From Acidiluteibacter ferrifornacis (GTDB taxonomy: Bacteria > Bacteroidota > Bacteroidia > Flavobacteriales_E > Vicingaceae), in the NCBI RefSeq assembly GCF_009909615.1, contig NZ_WWNE01000008.1:1-64000 (forward strand): DNA of 64,000 nt, given 5' to 3'. A program made the position numbers and the translations under genes. The notes beneath the pieces are model-generated. The model had not been told where the DNA came from, did not search any database, and saw nothing but the letters and a program-made list of their open reading frames with translations. The first letter of the stretch is position 1; every line of letters starts with the position of its first letter. This document shows positions 47,329 to 56,101 of the stretch, in pieces.

Positions 47329-47508
47329 TCAACTTTTATACTGCTTTGACGGTAAAAGTAACAAAGGTTGCCTTCAACTTTTGAATTTAATTGATTCCTT
47401 TTTTTTAGTGTTTTTTACAATAAATAAATCGTGGTTTATTTTCCTTAAAGGTTTAGGTTTCCTAATTTAGCAACGTCCTTAGAGTTTCTTATTAAAACAT
47501 AAAATAAA

Positions 47509-48444
47509 ATGAAAGTAACTGTAGTTGGTGCCGGTAATGTAGGTGCAACATGTGCAAATGTTATTGCTCACAAAGAGCTTGCTAATGAAGTAGTATTAGT
47601 TGATATTAAAGAGGGATTTGCCGAGGGTAAAGCTCTTGATATTTGGGAGACTTCCCCAATCAATTTGTATGATACTAGAACAATTGGTTCTACAAATGAT
47701 TACACTAAGACTGCTAATTCAGACGTAGTTGTTATTACATCAGGTTTGCCAAGAAAGCCAGGTATGAGTAGAGATGACTTAATTTCTACTAACGCAGGTA
47801 TCGTAAAGTCAGTAACTGAAAATATCATTAAGCACTCCCCTAATTCAAAAATTATCATTGTATCTAACCCATTAGATGTAATGACTTATGTGGCTTATTT
47901 AACTGCCAAAGTTGATTCAAGTAGAGTGTTTGGAATGGCTGGTATATTAGATACTGCACGTTACAGAAGTTTCTTAGCCGAGGCTTTAGATGTTTCACCA
48001 AAGGATATTCAGGCAGTGCTAATGGGTGGTCATGGAGATACTATGGTTCCTCTTCCACGTTACACTACTGTTGGTGGTATCCCAGTAACTGAATTAATCG
48101 ATTCAGAAAAATTAGATGCAATTGTTGAACGTACCAAGAAAGGTGGTGGAGAGCTAGTTAACCTTATGGGTACTTCTGCTTGGTATGCTCCAGGTGCAGC
48201 CGCTGCTCAAATGGTTGAAGCTATCGTTAGAGATCAAAAAAGAGTATTCCCTGTTTGTGCGTGGTTGCAAGGTGAGTATGGAATGAAGGATATCTATTTG
48301 GGAGTTCCAGTTGTTTTGGGAAAAAATGGAATAGAGAAGATTATTGAGTTAGACTTGAATGATGATGAAAAGGCATTGTTAAAAGAGTCCGCTGCTGCTG
48401 TTAAATCAGTGATGGATGTATTTGATAATATGAATATCGTTTAA
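47509..48444 (+). CDS. mdh: Malate dehydrogenase
   Basis: The enzyme interconverts malate and oxaloacetate in the TCA cycle with NAD. The 311-residue protein is of the LDH-like type with VVGAGNVGAT at the start, the substrate arginine in GLPRKPGMSRDDL and the active-site histidine in GGHGDTMVPLPRY. TAATTTAG at 47463-47470 resembles a TAnnTTTG promoter element (one mismatch) but has no TTG partner. A strong terminator follows the gene. Confidence 0.96.
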   Translation: MKVTVVGAGNVGATCANVIAHKELANEVVLVDIKEGFAEGKALDIWETSPINLYDTRTIGSTNDYTKTANSDVVVITSGLPRKPGMSRDDLISTNAGIVKSVTENIIKHSPNSKIIIVSNPLDVMTYVAYLTAKVDSSRVFGMAGILDTARYRSFLAEALDVSPKDIQAVLMGGHGDTMVPLPRYTTVGGIPVTELIDSEKLDAIVERTKKGGGELVNLMGTSAWYAPGAAAAQMVEAIVRDQKRVFPVCAWLQGEYGMKDIYLGVPVVLGKNGIEKIIELDLNDDEKALLKESAAAVKSVMDVFDNMNIV

Positions 48445-48467
48445 TTTTAATAAAACACTTATGTTTA

Positions 48468-48495
48468 GGGTGAGATTTTCTCACCCTTTTTTTTT
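48468..48495 (+). terminator. Terminator after mdh
   Basis: An eight-base stem GGGTGAGA/TCTCACCC (48468-48475 and 48479-48486) with a three-base loop is followed by nine T residues. Confidence 0.9.
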
Positions 48496-48501
48496 GTCAG
48501 A

Positions 48502-48921
48502 ATGCAAGTAGTTATTCCGATTGAATTTGTAGTTATTGATGAAGGAATTCACCTTCTGGTAAAAGTGGAAGTAAATAGTTTCAGAGTAAACTTAGTGTTA
48601 GATACTGGAGCTTCCAAATCAGTTTTAGACAGTAATTCTATTGACTTGTTTTTAGTAGATCAAATTCATGATACTGATGAAGAGTCTACGAGTATTGGAA
48701 ATACGACACTCAGAAGTCAAAAGGCACTGATTGAGGAGTTGAAATTTGGAGGAATTACCTTATGGAATAAAATGGTAAATGTACTTGACCTCTCTAATGT
48801 TATTCATGTCTATGAAAGCCTCAATCTTCCTATGATACACGGTATTCTTGGGGCCGATCTACTGCAAGAATTGAATGCAGTAGTCGACTTTAAGAATAAA
48901 ACATTAATGTTAGAATATTAG
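48502..48921 (+). CDS. Retropepsin-like aspartic protease
   Basis: The 139-residue protein has the active-site motif LDTGASKS (catalytic Asp34) of retropepsin-like peptidases and the hydrophobic ILGADLLQ (GxD pattern) near residue 115, which forms the second loop around the active site. There is only one DTG, so it would act as a homodimer. No signal peptide is present. It starts just after the mdh terminator and overlaps the converging VCBS-protein gene by four bases. The natural substrate is unknown. Confidence 0.82.
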   Translation: MQVVIPIEFVVIDEGIHLLVKVEVNSFRVNLVLDTGASKSVLDSNSIDLFLVDQIHDTDEESTSIGNTTLRSQKALIEELKFGGITLWNKMVNVLDLSNVIHVYESLNLPMIHGILGADLLQELNAVVDFKNKTLMLEY

Positions 48922-51443
48922 CGGATTACCAATTTTTCAGAACGACTAACCTTTCCATCGGTCAATAATTGAATAAAATAAATCCCTTTGTTTTGTTGAT
49001 TTATATCTAGTCGAGTTATCTCTTGATTTATTGACTTTGATAAAATTAATTTTCCAACTAAATCAAATATTTTAATTTGATAATTATTACCCTCTTTAAA
49101 GTTGGTTATTTGGATATTAAATTCTCCGTCCGTTGGATTTGGGAATACGCTAAGCCCTGATTTATTGGAGCTTTGAAAAGAAGGGTGTTGATCGTCAATA
49201 CCAACAAATCCATCGCCATATAGTATGTTTATTCCTCCAGACTCGTTTCCTAAAACGATATCAATTTTGCCATCATTGTTTAAGTCGTAAACGTCACCTG
49301 ATAAATTGTATCCAAGATTTACCTCAAGTGCATTATCCTGATAATAAGTGAAAGAACCAAAAATATTGGAGTCTATGTCTGTAAATGATTTTATTCGCCC
49401 GTCATTGGTAGGTGATAATAGTTGAAGTTTTCCTTGATATTCGTAAAATAAAGGTTGACTATTGTTAGAGGATCTGTTGCGGTTATCAGAGATGAAGTCT
49501 CGGACATTTCCAATAGAATCATAAACAACTCCAATGTAACCTTTCCCGCTTTCATTAATGGTGTCACTATCTATGATGTAATTTCTGAATGTCAAGGAAT
49601 AGTTAGATTGATTTATACTGGTTAAATATAGGAATCCTTTGTTTGCTGGTATGTTGGTTTCCGTAATTTCATAACGCTTGTTTATGGTTAGTCCAGAAAG
49701 GTCAGGGTTTCCACCTAAATAATACCTATAAATATAGTTTCCTTCCCAGATTATTGAGTCAATTTTTAAGGTGAAAATAGGGTTTGCGTTAGTGCCTCTA
49801 TTTTTAAAAAAGTTAAGGTTTCCGAGTATTTCTCCTACGACCAGGTCAAGTTTCCCATCTTTATCGAGGTCTAAGATTCTTGGATTTGCGTTTTCTCCGA
49901 CTTCAATTTGCTGAAAATTTTGCTCGCTTAATCTAAAGTCGGCCTCAGCACCAATTGATGCGACATTTTCAAAATAATGTAATTTCCCTGATTCATCACC
50001 AATAATCATATCCTTGTCTCCATCATTATCTAAATCGCCAAATGCAGTGGAAAGCCTCCTAGTGGCACGTGAACCAAAGCCTAATAAGGGAAGAGTGTCT
50101 ATCTGTAAATAGTTACGATTAACTAATTCAAATTTTGGATAATTTAGAGTTCCTACATTTTTCAATAGTGCCAATCGACCTTCGATTTTCGAAGAATCAT
50201 CTAAATAATACTCATTGCCAACAACAATGTCCATCAAGCCATCAGAATTATAATCAAAGAAAGTAGGGAGAGATCCTCTACCAAAATCTAAGATTTCATC
50301 TTGAAGGAAATCACTTTTCAGGTAAGTAAAGTCAGGGTTTCCCACTGTTCCATTATTTAGGAATAGTCTGATATTCTTAGCATTAAGTGCGTTTGTGTCG
50401 TCAGAAGTATTAACAGTTAGAATTAAGTCGTCTTTTCCATCATTATTAAAATCTTGAATATATGCAGCAGGGAAGATTGCTATTTTGTTTCTATTGAGTG
50501 AGTCAGGTGGGTATACGCCATCGTAACTAACTATTTTTGATGATTTAAAGTCTGGTGACATGTCTCCATTGATCAATCTTTTAACAGAGTACGAGGAAAT
50601 GTCTCCTAATAAAAGGTCCATTCCATTTTTATTATCAAAGTCATATAAAGTAACAGTGGAGCCAGCATGTTTGTCGGTATTTTGTTGAGTTCCTTTGGTA
50701 CCATCACCCGTTAATTCTGGGTTTACAATGGTGTTGAAACCACAACTGTCCAAGAATATTTGTTCATCCAGACCTCCTTCGGTAAAACTTCCCCAACAAA
50801 CACTTCTTAACTCAAACTTTAACCCACATACTCCCAATGAATCCATAGATACATTCTTTTGATAAAGTAGTTGTGTAGCTCCAAAGGTTAGAAAGTCGAT
50901 GTCTCCGTCACCATCGATGTCTGCAATACCCGGAATATCTGTTTTTATAGCACTTAAATTTTGTGGAAAACTAGAATTACTCTTAATAAATAGTAATTCT
51001 CCAGGTCCAAATTGAATGTTTCCAGTTGAGCCAATATTTCGATGCACGATAACGTTACTGGATTGATTGCCATGAAATAAGTCTGCTCTACCGTCACAGT
51101 CGTAGTCAATTAATTTCATCCAGTCGAATATAAATGGCGGAAATATTTTGAGGTATTGGGGGGCGTATTCATAGTTGATTGATCCTAGACCTCCTTTATT
51201 GAGATATGGTGTGATTTTATGTCCTGCCCTATCGAAAACAATTAAATCCATTTTGCCATCACCATCCAAGTCAATATTATTAAATTGAGGGGCATTGAAT
51301 CCACCTGCAAGTGCTGATTTTAATAATTTCCCATTTTCTGAAACCTGTATGGTGTCAGCTAATTCGTACGTAAATTGTCCGAAGCAAAGCTGGTGAAAAA
51401 GAAACATTACAAAAATGATGGTAGTTTTTCTTGAGAATTGCAT
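48918..51443 (-). CDS. FG-GAP/VCBS-repeat protein with T9SS type A sorting domain
   Basis: The 841-residue precursor has a signal peptide (about 1-22, ending CFGQ). A series of FG-GAP/VCBS beta-propeller repeats follows, seen as DLDGDGKMDLIVFD, DIDGDGDIDFLTFG, DLDNDGDKDMIIGD and DLNNDGKIDIVLGN; these bind calcium. The last 75 or so residues (SVFPNPTDGEFNIQI ... GIYFIQLLTDGK) are a type A sorting domain, so T9SS should export it to the cell surface or medium. Such proteins often have adhesive roles; the ligand is unknown. It converges on the protease gene. Confidence 0.9.
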   Translation of the reverse strand: MQFSRKTTIIFVMFLFHQLCFGQFTYELADTIQVSENGKLLKSALAGGFNAPQFNNIDLDGDGKMDLIVFDRAGHKITPYLNKGGLGSINYEYAPQYLKIFPPFIFDWMKLIDYDCDGRADLFHGNQSSNVIVHRNIGSTGNIQFGPGELLFIKSNSSFPQNLSAIKTDIPGIADIDGDGDIDFLTFGATQLLYQKNVSMDSLGVCGLKFELRSVCWGSFTEGGLDEQIFLDSCGFNTIVNPELTGDGTKGTQQNTDKHAGSTVTLYDFDNKNGMDLLLGDISSYSVKRLINGDMSPDFKSSKIVSYDGVYPPDSLNRNKIAIFPAAYIQDFNNDGKDDLILTVNTSDDTNALNAKNIRLFLNNGTVGNPDFTYLKSDFLQDEILDFGRGSLPTFFDYNSDGLMDIVVGNEYYLDDSSKIEGRLALLKNVGTLNYPKFELVNRNYLQIDTLPLLGFGSRATRRLSTAFGDLDNDGDKDMIIGDESGKLHYFENVASIGAEADFRLSEQNFQQIEVGENANPRILDLDKDGKLDLVVGEILGNLNFFKNRGTNANPIFTLKIDSIIWEGNYIYRYYLGGNPDLSGLTINKRYEITETNIPANKGFLYLTSINQSNYSLTFRNYIIDSDTINESGKGYIGVVYDSIGNVRDFISDNRNRSSNNSQPLFYEYQGKLQLLSPTNDGRIKSFTDIDSNIFGSFTYYQDNALEVNLGYNLSGDVYDLNNDGKIDIVLGNESGGINILYGDGFVGIDDQHPSFQSSNKSGLSVFPNPTDGEFNIQITNFKEGNNYQIKIFDLVGKLILSKSINQEITRLDINQQNKGIYFIQLLTDGKVSRSEKLVIR

Positions 51444-51558
51444 GATTTCGATAGTTAATTTTAACTCAAGGAAGTAGACGATGAAAGGGTTTTAAAGGTT
51501 GTCTATATCGCTCAATATTTTAAATAAAAAATAATCTAAATATAAAAGTACATCAAAA

Positions 51559-51589
51559 TTGTTAATTACTAATGGAAATTCTATATTTG
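51559..51589 (+). promoter_or_regulatory. Promoter of secDF (TTG-N20-TATATTTG)
   Basis: TTG at 51559-51561 and TATATTTG at 51582-51589 match TTG-N(17-23)-TAnnTTTG exactly, 33 bases before the secDF start. Confidence 0.75.
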
Positions 51590-51622
51590 CACGCTTAATT
51601 TTGACGCACAAATACTAATAAA

Positions 51623-54600
51623 ATGCAGAACAAAGGTTTAATCTGGACTTTCATCGTATTGCTATCACTAGCTTGTCTTTATCAATTATCGTTTACTTGG
51701 GTAGTATCCGGAGTAGAAGCTGATGCAAAAGATTACTCGAATGGAGACCCAAAGGCTGAAGAAAGATATTTAGATTCTATGTCTTCAGTAGAAGTGTATC
51801 CAATTTTTGGATTTACTTATGCAGAAAGTAAGAAAAATGAATTGAACTTAGGTCTTGACCTAAAAGGAGGTATGAACGTGACCTTAGAGGTTTCTGTTGA
51901 GGATGTAGTAAAAGCATTAGCTTCAAACAGCCAAGATGAAACTTTTACAAGAGTAATCGATCGAGCTAAGGAATTGAAAAAAGAAAGTGATGAGGATTAT
52001 GTAACTCTTTTTGAAAGTGCTTGGAAAGAAGTGGCTGTTGATAAACAAATGACAGCTATTTTTTATACGCTTGAGAATAAAGATCGAATTGAAAGAAGTG
52101 CTTCAAATGAAGAAGTAATTGCTTTTATTCGCGAAGAAGCGGAGTCTGCTTTCGATAGAAGTTTTGAAGTTTTAAGAACGAGGGTAAATCTATTTGGAGT
52201 TGCTCAACCTAATATTCAAAAATTGGCGGCTTCCGACCGAATTTTGGTGGAATTGCCAGGTGTTAAGGATAAAGATAGAGTAAGACAATTACTTCAAGGG
52301 ACTGCTAAATTGGAATTCTGGGAGACTTATGAGAACCAAGAAGTATATCCAATGTTGGCGGAGGCTAATACTAAGCTAAAGGGCTTGTTGTTGGGAGAGG
52401 AGTCTGATAAGGTAATTGAGATAGATTCTGCTGATGCTATCATTGCTGATACTACTGTAGAAATAGCTGAAAATAATGAGGAATTACTTTCAGCAGACTC
52501 AACATTAGTGGATACTGCTGTTGTAGAGGAGGAGAACTTAACGGATTTGATATCTGCAGGAAATGACACAGATAGTTTAGGTCAAAACCAACAATCATTA
52601 GAAGAGTTCACAAAGGAGAATCCTTTGTTTGCAGTTTTAACTCCTGCTATCTTTCAGAATGAACAAGGTAGCTATAGCCCTGGTAATGGTCCTGCAGTCG
52701 GTTTTTCAAGAATTTCAGATACTGCTAAGGTTAATGAATATCTGAGAATGGAAGAGATTCAAGCAATGTTCCCTTCTAAGTTGAAGTTGTTGTGGACTGC
52801 AAAGCCTTATGATGATGCTGAGCAATTTCTTCAGTTGATAGCAATTAAGGTTAACAATAGAGATGGTAAGGCACCCTTAGAAGGAGATGTTATTACTGAT
52901 GCATTTCAAGACTTTAGCCCGATGGGGGGACGTCCAGAGATTACCATGAAAATGGATGCTGTCGGCGCAAAAGAGTGGAAAGCAATCACAAAAAGTAATG
53001 TTGGTTCTAGTATTGCAATTGTTCTGGATAATTACGTTTACTCTTTCCCAAATGTTAATCAAGAAATTTCTGGTGGTGTTTCTTCAATAGAAGGAGACTT
53101 TACTATTGATGAGGCAAAATTAATTGCTAATATCTTAAAGGCAGGTAAGTTGCCGGCTCCTGCTAAAATCGTAGAAGAAGCTATCGTAGGTCCTTCGTTG
53201 GGTCAAGAAGCAATAACTTCAGGTTTATCATCATTTATGATTGCCTTGGTGATTGTACTTATTTACATGGTTTTCTATTACGGTAAAGCTGGTTTAGCAT
53301 CAGATATTGCGCTTTTAGCAAACTTATTCTTTGTTCTAGGGGTTTTAGCTTCTACCAACATAGCATTGACTTTGCCAGGAATTGCAGGTATTGTATTGAC
53401 AATTGGTATGTCGGTAGATGCGAACGTTCTTATCTATGAGCGAATCAGAGAGGAGTTGGCGGCTGGTAAAGGTGCTCGATTGGCGATTGAGGATGGATAT
53501 AAGAATGCTTACTCTTCCATTTTAGATGCGAATGTCACAACGTTGTTAACCGGAGCAATTCTTTGGTTCTTCGGTACAGGTCCTGTTGAAGGCTTCGCTA
53601 AAACTTTAGTGATTGGTATTTTCACCTCTTTATTCTCAGCTATTTTTATTACAAGATTGATATTCGCATGGAGATTAGATAATAAAAAGAAAATAACTGT
53701 TTCTACATCATTTACTGAAGGTGCTTTCCAAAATATTGCATTGAAGTTCGTAACCAATAGAAAGAAGTTTTATATCTTCTCTGGTATTTTGATTCTAGTT
53801 GGAATTGGATCATTTGCAACTAAAGGTTTGTCCTACGGAATTGATTTTACTGGTGGTAGAACTTACTTAGTACGTTTTGATCAAGAGGTAAATACTACTG
53901 ATGTTAGAAACTCTTTGCAAGATGCTTTTGTGACTGCAAGTGGTGTTAATTTGTCACCTGAAGTTAAAACATTTGGTAATGCCGACCAAGTTAAAATTAC
54001 AACTTCATACCTTATCGATAGCGAAGATATTGATGCTGATGATCAAGTTGAAGGTAAGTTAAATGAAGGGTTGGCTCAAATGAACCTTAATTATGAAATT
54101 ATGAGTTCTCAGAAAGTCGGTCCTACTATTGCGGATGATATTAAGTCTTCTTCTTTTTGGGCGATTGCATTCTCATTGGTTATCATATTTTTGTACATTG
54201 TGTTTAGGTTTAGAAAATGGCAATATGGCCTTGGGGCAATTGTTGCTATTTTTCATGATGTTTTGATTGTTTTAGCAATCTTCTCAATTTTCTATGGTAT
54301 ATTACCTTTCTCTTTAGAAATTGATCAAGCATTTATAGCCGCAATTTTGACTGTTGTAGGTTATTCTATAAATGATACTGTTGTTGTTTTTGATAGGATT
54401 AGAGAATATTTAGGTATGCATAAAAAAGCGCCTATGGAAGAAACGATTAATAATGCATTAAATAGTACTTTAAGTAGGACTTTCAACACCTCATTGAGTA
54501 CAATTTTCGTATTGTTAATGATATTTTTATTCGGTGGAGAAGTTATTCGTGGATTTGCATTTGCGCTATTAGTTGGTGTAATTGTTGGAACATATTCTTC

Positions 54601-54667
54601 ACTTTGCATTGCAACTCCTGTTGTAGTTGACCTTGCAAAAAGAGATGAGCAAAAGAAAGGTAAGTAA
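51623..54667 (+). CDS. secDF: Protein translocase subunit SecDF (fused)
   Basis: SecDF is the proton-driven helper of the SecYEG channel. The fusion of 1014 residues carries SecD first (N-terminal membrane helix, GLDLKGGMNVTLEV, periplasmic P1 domain, then membrane helices with GIVLTIGMSVDANVLIYERIREE) and SecF from about residue 695 (KFYIFSGILIL, GIDFTGGRTYLV, VVGYSINDTVVVFDRIRE). Between about residues 270 and 330 lies an acidic, Thr/Ser/Asp-rich insertion. Fused SecDF is usual in Bacteroidota. The gene has its own promoter and terminator. Confidence 0.95.
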   Translation: MQNKGLIWTFIVLLSLACLYQLSFTWVVSGVEADAKDYSNGDPKAEERYLDSMSSVEVYPIFGFTYAESKKNELNLGLDLKGGMNVTLEVSVEDVVKALASNSQDETFTRVIDRAKELKKESDEDYVTLFESAWKEVAVDKQMTAIFYTLENKDRIERSASNEEVIAFIREEAESAFDRSFEVLRTRVNLFGVAQPNIQKLAASDRILVELPGVKDKDRVRQLLQGTAKLEFWETYENQEVYPMLAEANTKLKGLLLGEESDKVIEIDSADAIIADTTVEIAENNEELLSADSTLVDTAVVEEENLTDLISAGNDTDSLGQNQQSLEEFTKENPLFAVLTPAIFQNEQGSYSPGNGPAVGFSRISDTAKVNEYLRMEEIQAMFPSKLKLLWTAKPYDDAEQFLQLIAIKVNNRDGKAPLEGDVITDAFQDFSPMGGRPEITMKMDAVGAKEWKAITKSNVGSSIAIVLDNYVYSFPNVNQEISGGVSSIEGDFTIDEAKLIANILKAGKLPAPAKIVEEAIVGPSLGQEAITSGLSSFMIALVIVLIYMVFYYGKAGLASDIALLANLFFVLGVLASTNIALTLPGIAGIVLTIGMSVDANVLIYERIREELAAGKGARLAIEDGYKNAYSSILDANVTTLLTGAILWFFGTGPVEGFAKTLVIGIFTSLFSAIFITRLIFAWRLDNKKKITVSTSFTEGAFQNIALKFVTNRKKFYIFSGILILVGIGSFATKGLSYGIDFTGGRTYLVRFDQEVNTTDVRNSLQDAFVTASGVNLSPEVKTFGNADQVKITTSYLIDSEDIDADDQVEGKLNEGLAQMNLNYEIMSSQKVGPTIADDIKSSSFWAIAFSLVIIFLYIVFRFRKWQYGLGAIVAIFHDVLIVLAIFSIFYGILPFSLEIDQAFIAAILTVVGYSINDTVVVFDRIREYLGMHKKAPMEETINNALNSTLSRTFNTSLSTIFVLLMIFLFGGEVIRGFAFALLVGVIVGTYSSLCIATPVVVDLAKRDEQKKGK

Positions 54668-54685
54668 TAAATATATTATTTGATT

Positions 54686-54720
54686 AAGCCCCATTCTTCA
54701 ATAGAGGAGTGGGGCTTTTT
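54686..54720 (+). terminator. Terminator after secDF
   Basis: A 14-pair stem (54686-54699 with 54704-54717, some G-T pairs) around a four-base loop ends in a T-run. Confidence 0.85.
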
Positions 54721-54723
54721 ATA

Positions 54724-54731
54724 TAATTTTG
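54724..54731 (+). promoter_or_regulatory. Bacteroidota -7 promoter element for tatA
   Basis: TAATTTTG matches TAnnTTTG, 17 bases before the ATG at 54749. It follows the secDF terminator directly, so tatA has its own start of transcription. Confidence 0.5.
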
Positions 54732-54748
54732 TTTCAAATTATCTTAAT

Positions 54749-55006
54749 ATGTTGAATTCAATATTGCTTTTTTTCAATATCGGTACTCCCGAGTTATTTG
54801 TGATTATCCTCGTAATCATTATGTTTTTTGGATCAAAGAAAATTCCTGAATTGGCCAGAGGTCTTGGGAAAGGAATTCGAGAATTTAAAAATGCAACTTC
54901 AGATATACAAGAGGAAATTAGGAAAAGTTCTAAGGTGGTAAATGATGAAATTAATATTACGAAAGATATTAATAGCCAGCCTAGGAAGAATAATTCTAGT
55001 AACTGA
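54749..55006 (+). CDS. tatA: Twin-arginine translocase subunit TatA
   Basis: TatA forms the pore element of the Tat pathway for folded proteins. From the ATG at 54749 it is 85 residues: a membrane helix (LFVIILVIIMFFG) with the FGSKKIPELARGLGKGIREF hinge and amphipathic helix that define the family, then a charged tail. A start at 54680 would add 23 residues overlapping the terminator and promoter, so it is rejected. Its stop overlaps the antiporter start by one base. tatC is not nearby. Confidence 0.93.
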   Translation: MLNSILLFFNIGTPELFVIILVIIMFFGSKKIPELARGLGKGIREFKNATSDIQEEIRKSSKVVNDEINITKDINSQPRKNNSSN

Positions 55007-55947
55007 TGTTGTTATCCACTCTTTTTCTCGTCGGTGGTTTTTTACTGTTAATTCTAAGTGGAGACTTCTTAGTTAAAGGGGCTGTTTCATTGGCTTTGAA
55101 ATTTAAATTGTCTTCTTTGGTTATAGGAATGACAATTGTTTCTTTCGGTACTTCTGCGCCAGAATTGCTTGTAAGTGTAGATGCTGCCTTAAGCGGTTTT
55201 CCTGATATTACTGTGGGTGCAATAGTTGGCTCTAATATTTCAAATATTGCCTTAATTTTAGGTCTAACTGCAATAATATTCCCAATAGCAGTTCAAAGAG
55301 CAACCATTCGGACGGATTGGCCGATGATGATGTTCTCTACTTTGTTGTTTGTTTCTTTTGTTATTGATGGAGTGTTGTCAGCCATAGAGGGTGTTGTCTT
55401 ATTTTCTTCTTTAGTGGTTTTCATTACATGGTTGATATACAATAGTAGGAAAAATCATCAGCTACCTGCAATGGCAGAAGAGTTGGATGAGAGTGTGAAG
55501 TCGATGCCAATTTGGAAAGCTGTTTTTTTTATAGGTTTAGGAGCGCTAGGACTTGTATTTGGAGCTGATTTGATGTTAGAAGGGGCTGTTGATATTGCAC
55601 GTAAATTTGAGGTGACTGAACGCGTGATTGGGTTAACAATTGTCGCTTTTGGTACAAGTCTCCCGGAGTTAATAACCTCATGTGTTGCTGCATATAGGAA
55701 GGAGGCTGATATTTCAATTGGCAATTTAATTGGTTCAAACATCTTTAATCTATTGGCTATTTTAGGAATTACTGCTATGATTCACCCTATTGATGTCTCC
55801 CAAAGTATTATCAATTTTGATAATTATGTTTTAGTCGGTATTTCGGCTCTTATTTTTCCATTAATCTATTTTGGAAAGCAAGTTTCAAGAATGAAAGGTG
55901 TTTTTCTTGTTGTGTTTTATGTAATTTATATTTATTCTCTATTCTAG
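55006..55947 (+). CDS. Calcium/sodium antiporter (YrbG/CaCA family)
   Basis: The 313-residue protein has about ten membrane spans and two inverted repeats. Each repeat holds the CaCA ion-binding motif: SFGTSAPELLVS with GSNISNI in the first half, and AFGTSLPELITS with GSNIFNL in the second. This is the K+-independent Ca2+/Na+ exchange family. It overlaps tatA by one base and probably shares its transcript. Confidence 0.92.
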   Translation: MLLSTLFLVGGFLLLILSGDFLVKGAVSLALKFKLSSLVIGMTIVSFGTSAPELLVSVDAALSGFPDITVGAIVGSNISNIALILGLTAIIFPIAVQRATIRTDWPMMMFSTLLFVSFVIDGVLSAIEGVVLFSSLVVFITWLIYNSRKNHQLPAMAEELDESVKSMPIWKAVFFIGLGALGLVFGADLMLEGAVDIARKFEVTERVIGLTIVAFGTSLPELITSCVAAYRKEADISIGNLIGSNIFNLLAILGITAMIHPIDVSQSIINFDNYVLVGISALIFPLIYFGKQVSRMKGVFLVVFYVIYIYSLF

Positions 55948-56101
55948 ACTCAATTTATAAGGGGTTTTGTAAAATAAACTACACTTTTTTTGAATGGGGA
56001 GATAAAAAATGGGAGGGGTGATTGAAAAAAATTGCTTTTTATAGTTGGCGTGTTGATTATCTAATTAAATTTGTTGAATAATTCACCTCAAATTTAATTG
56101 T

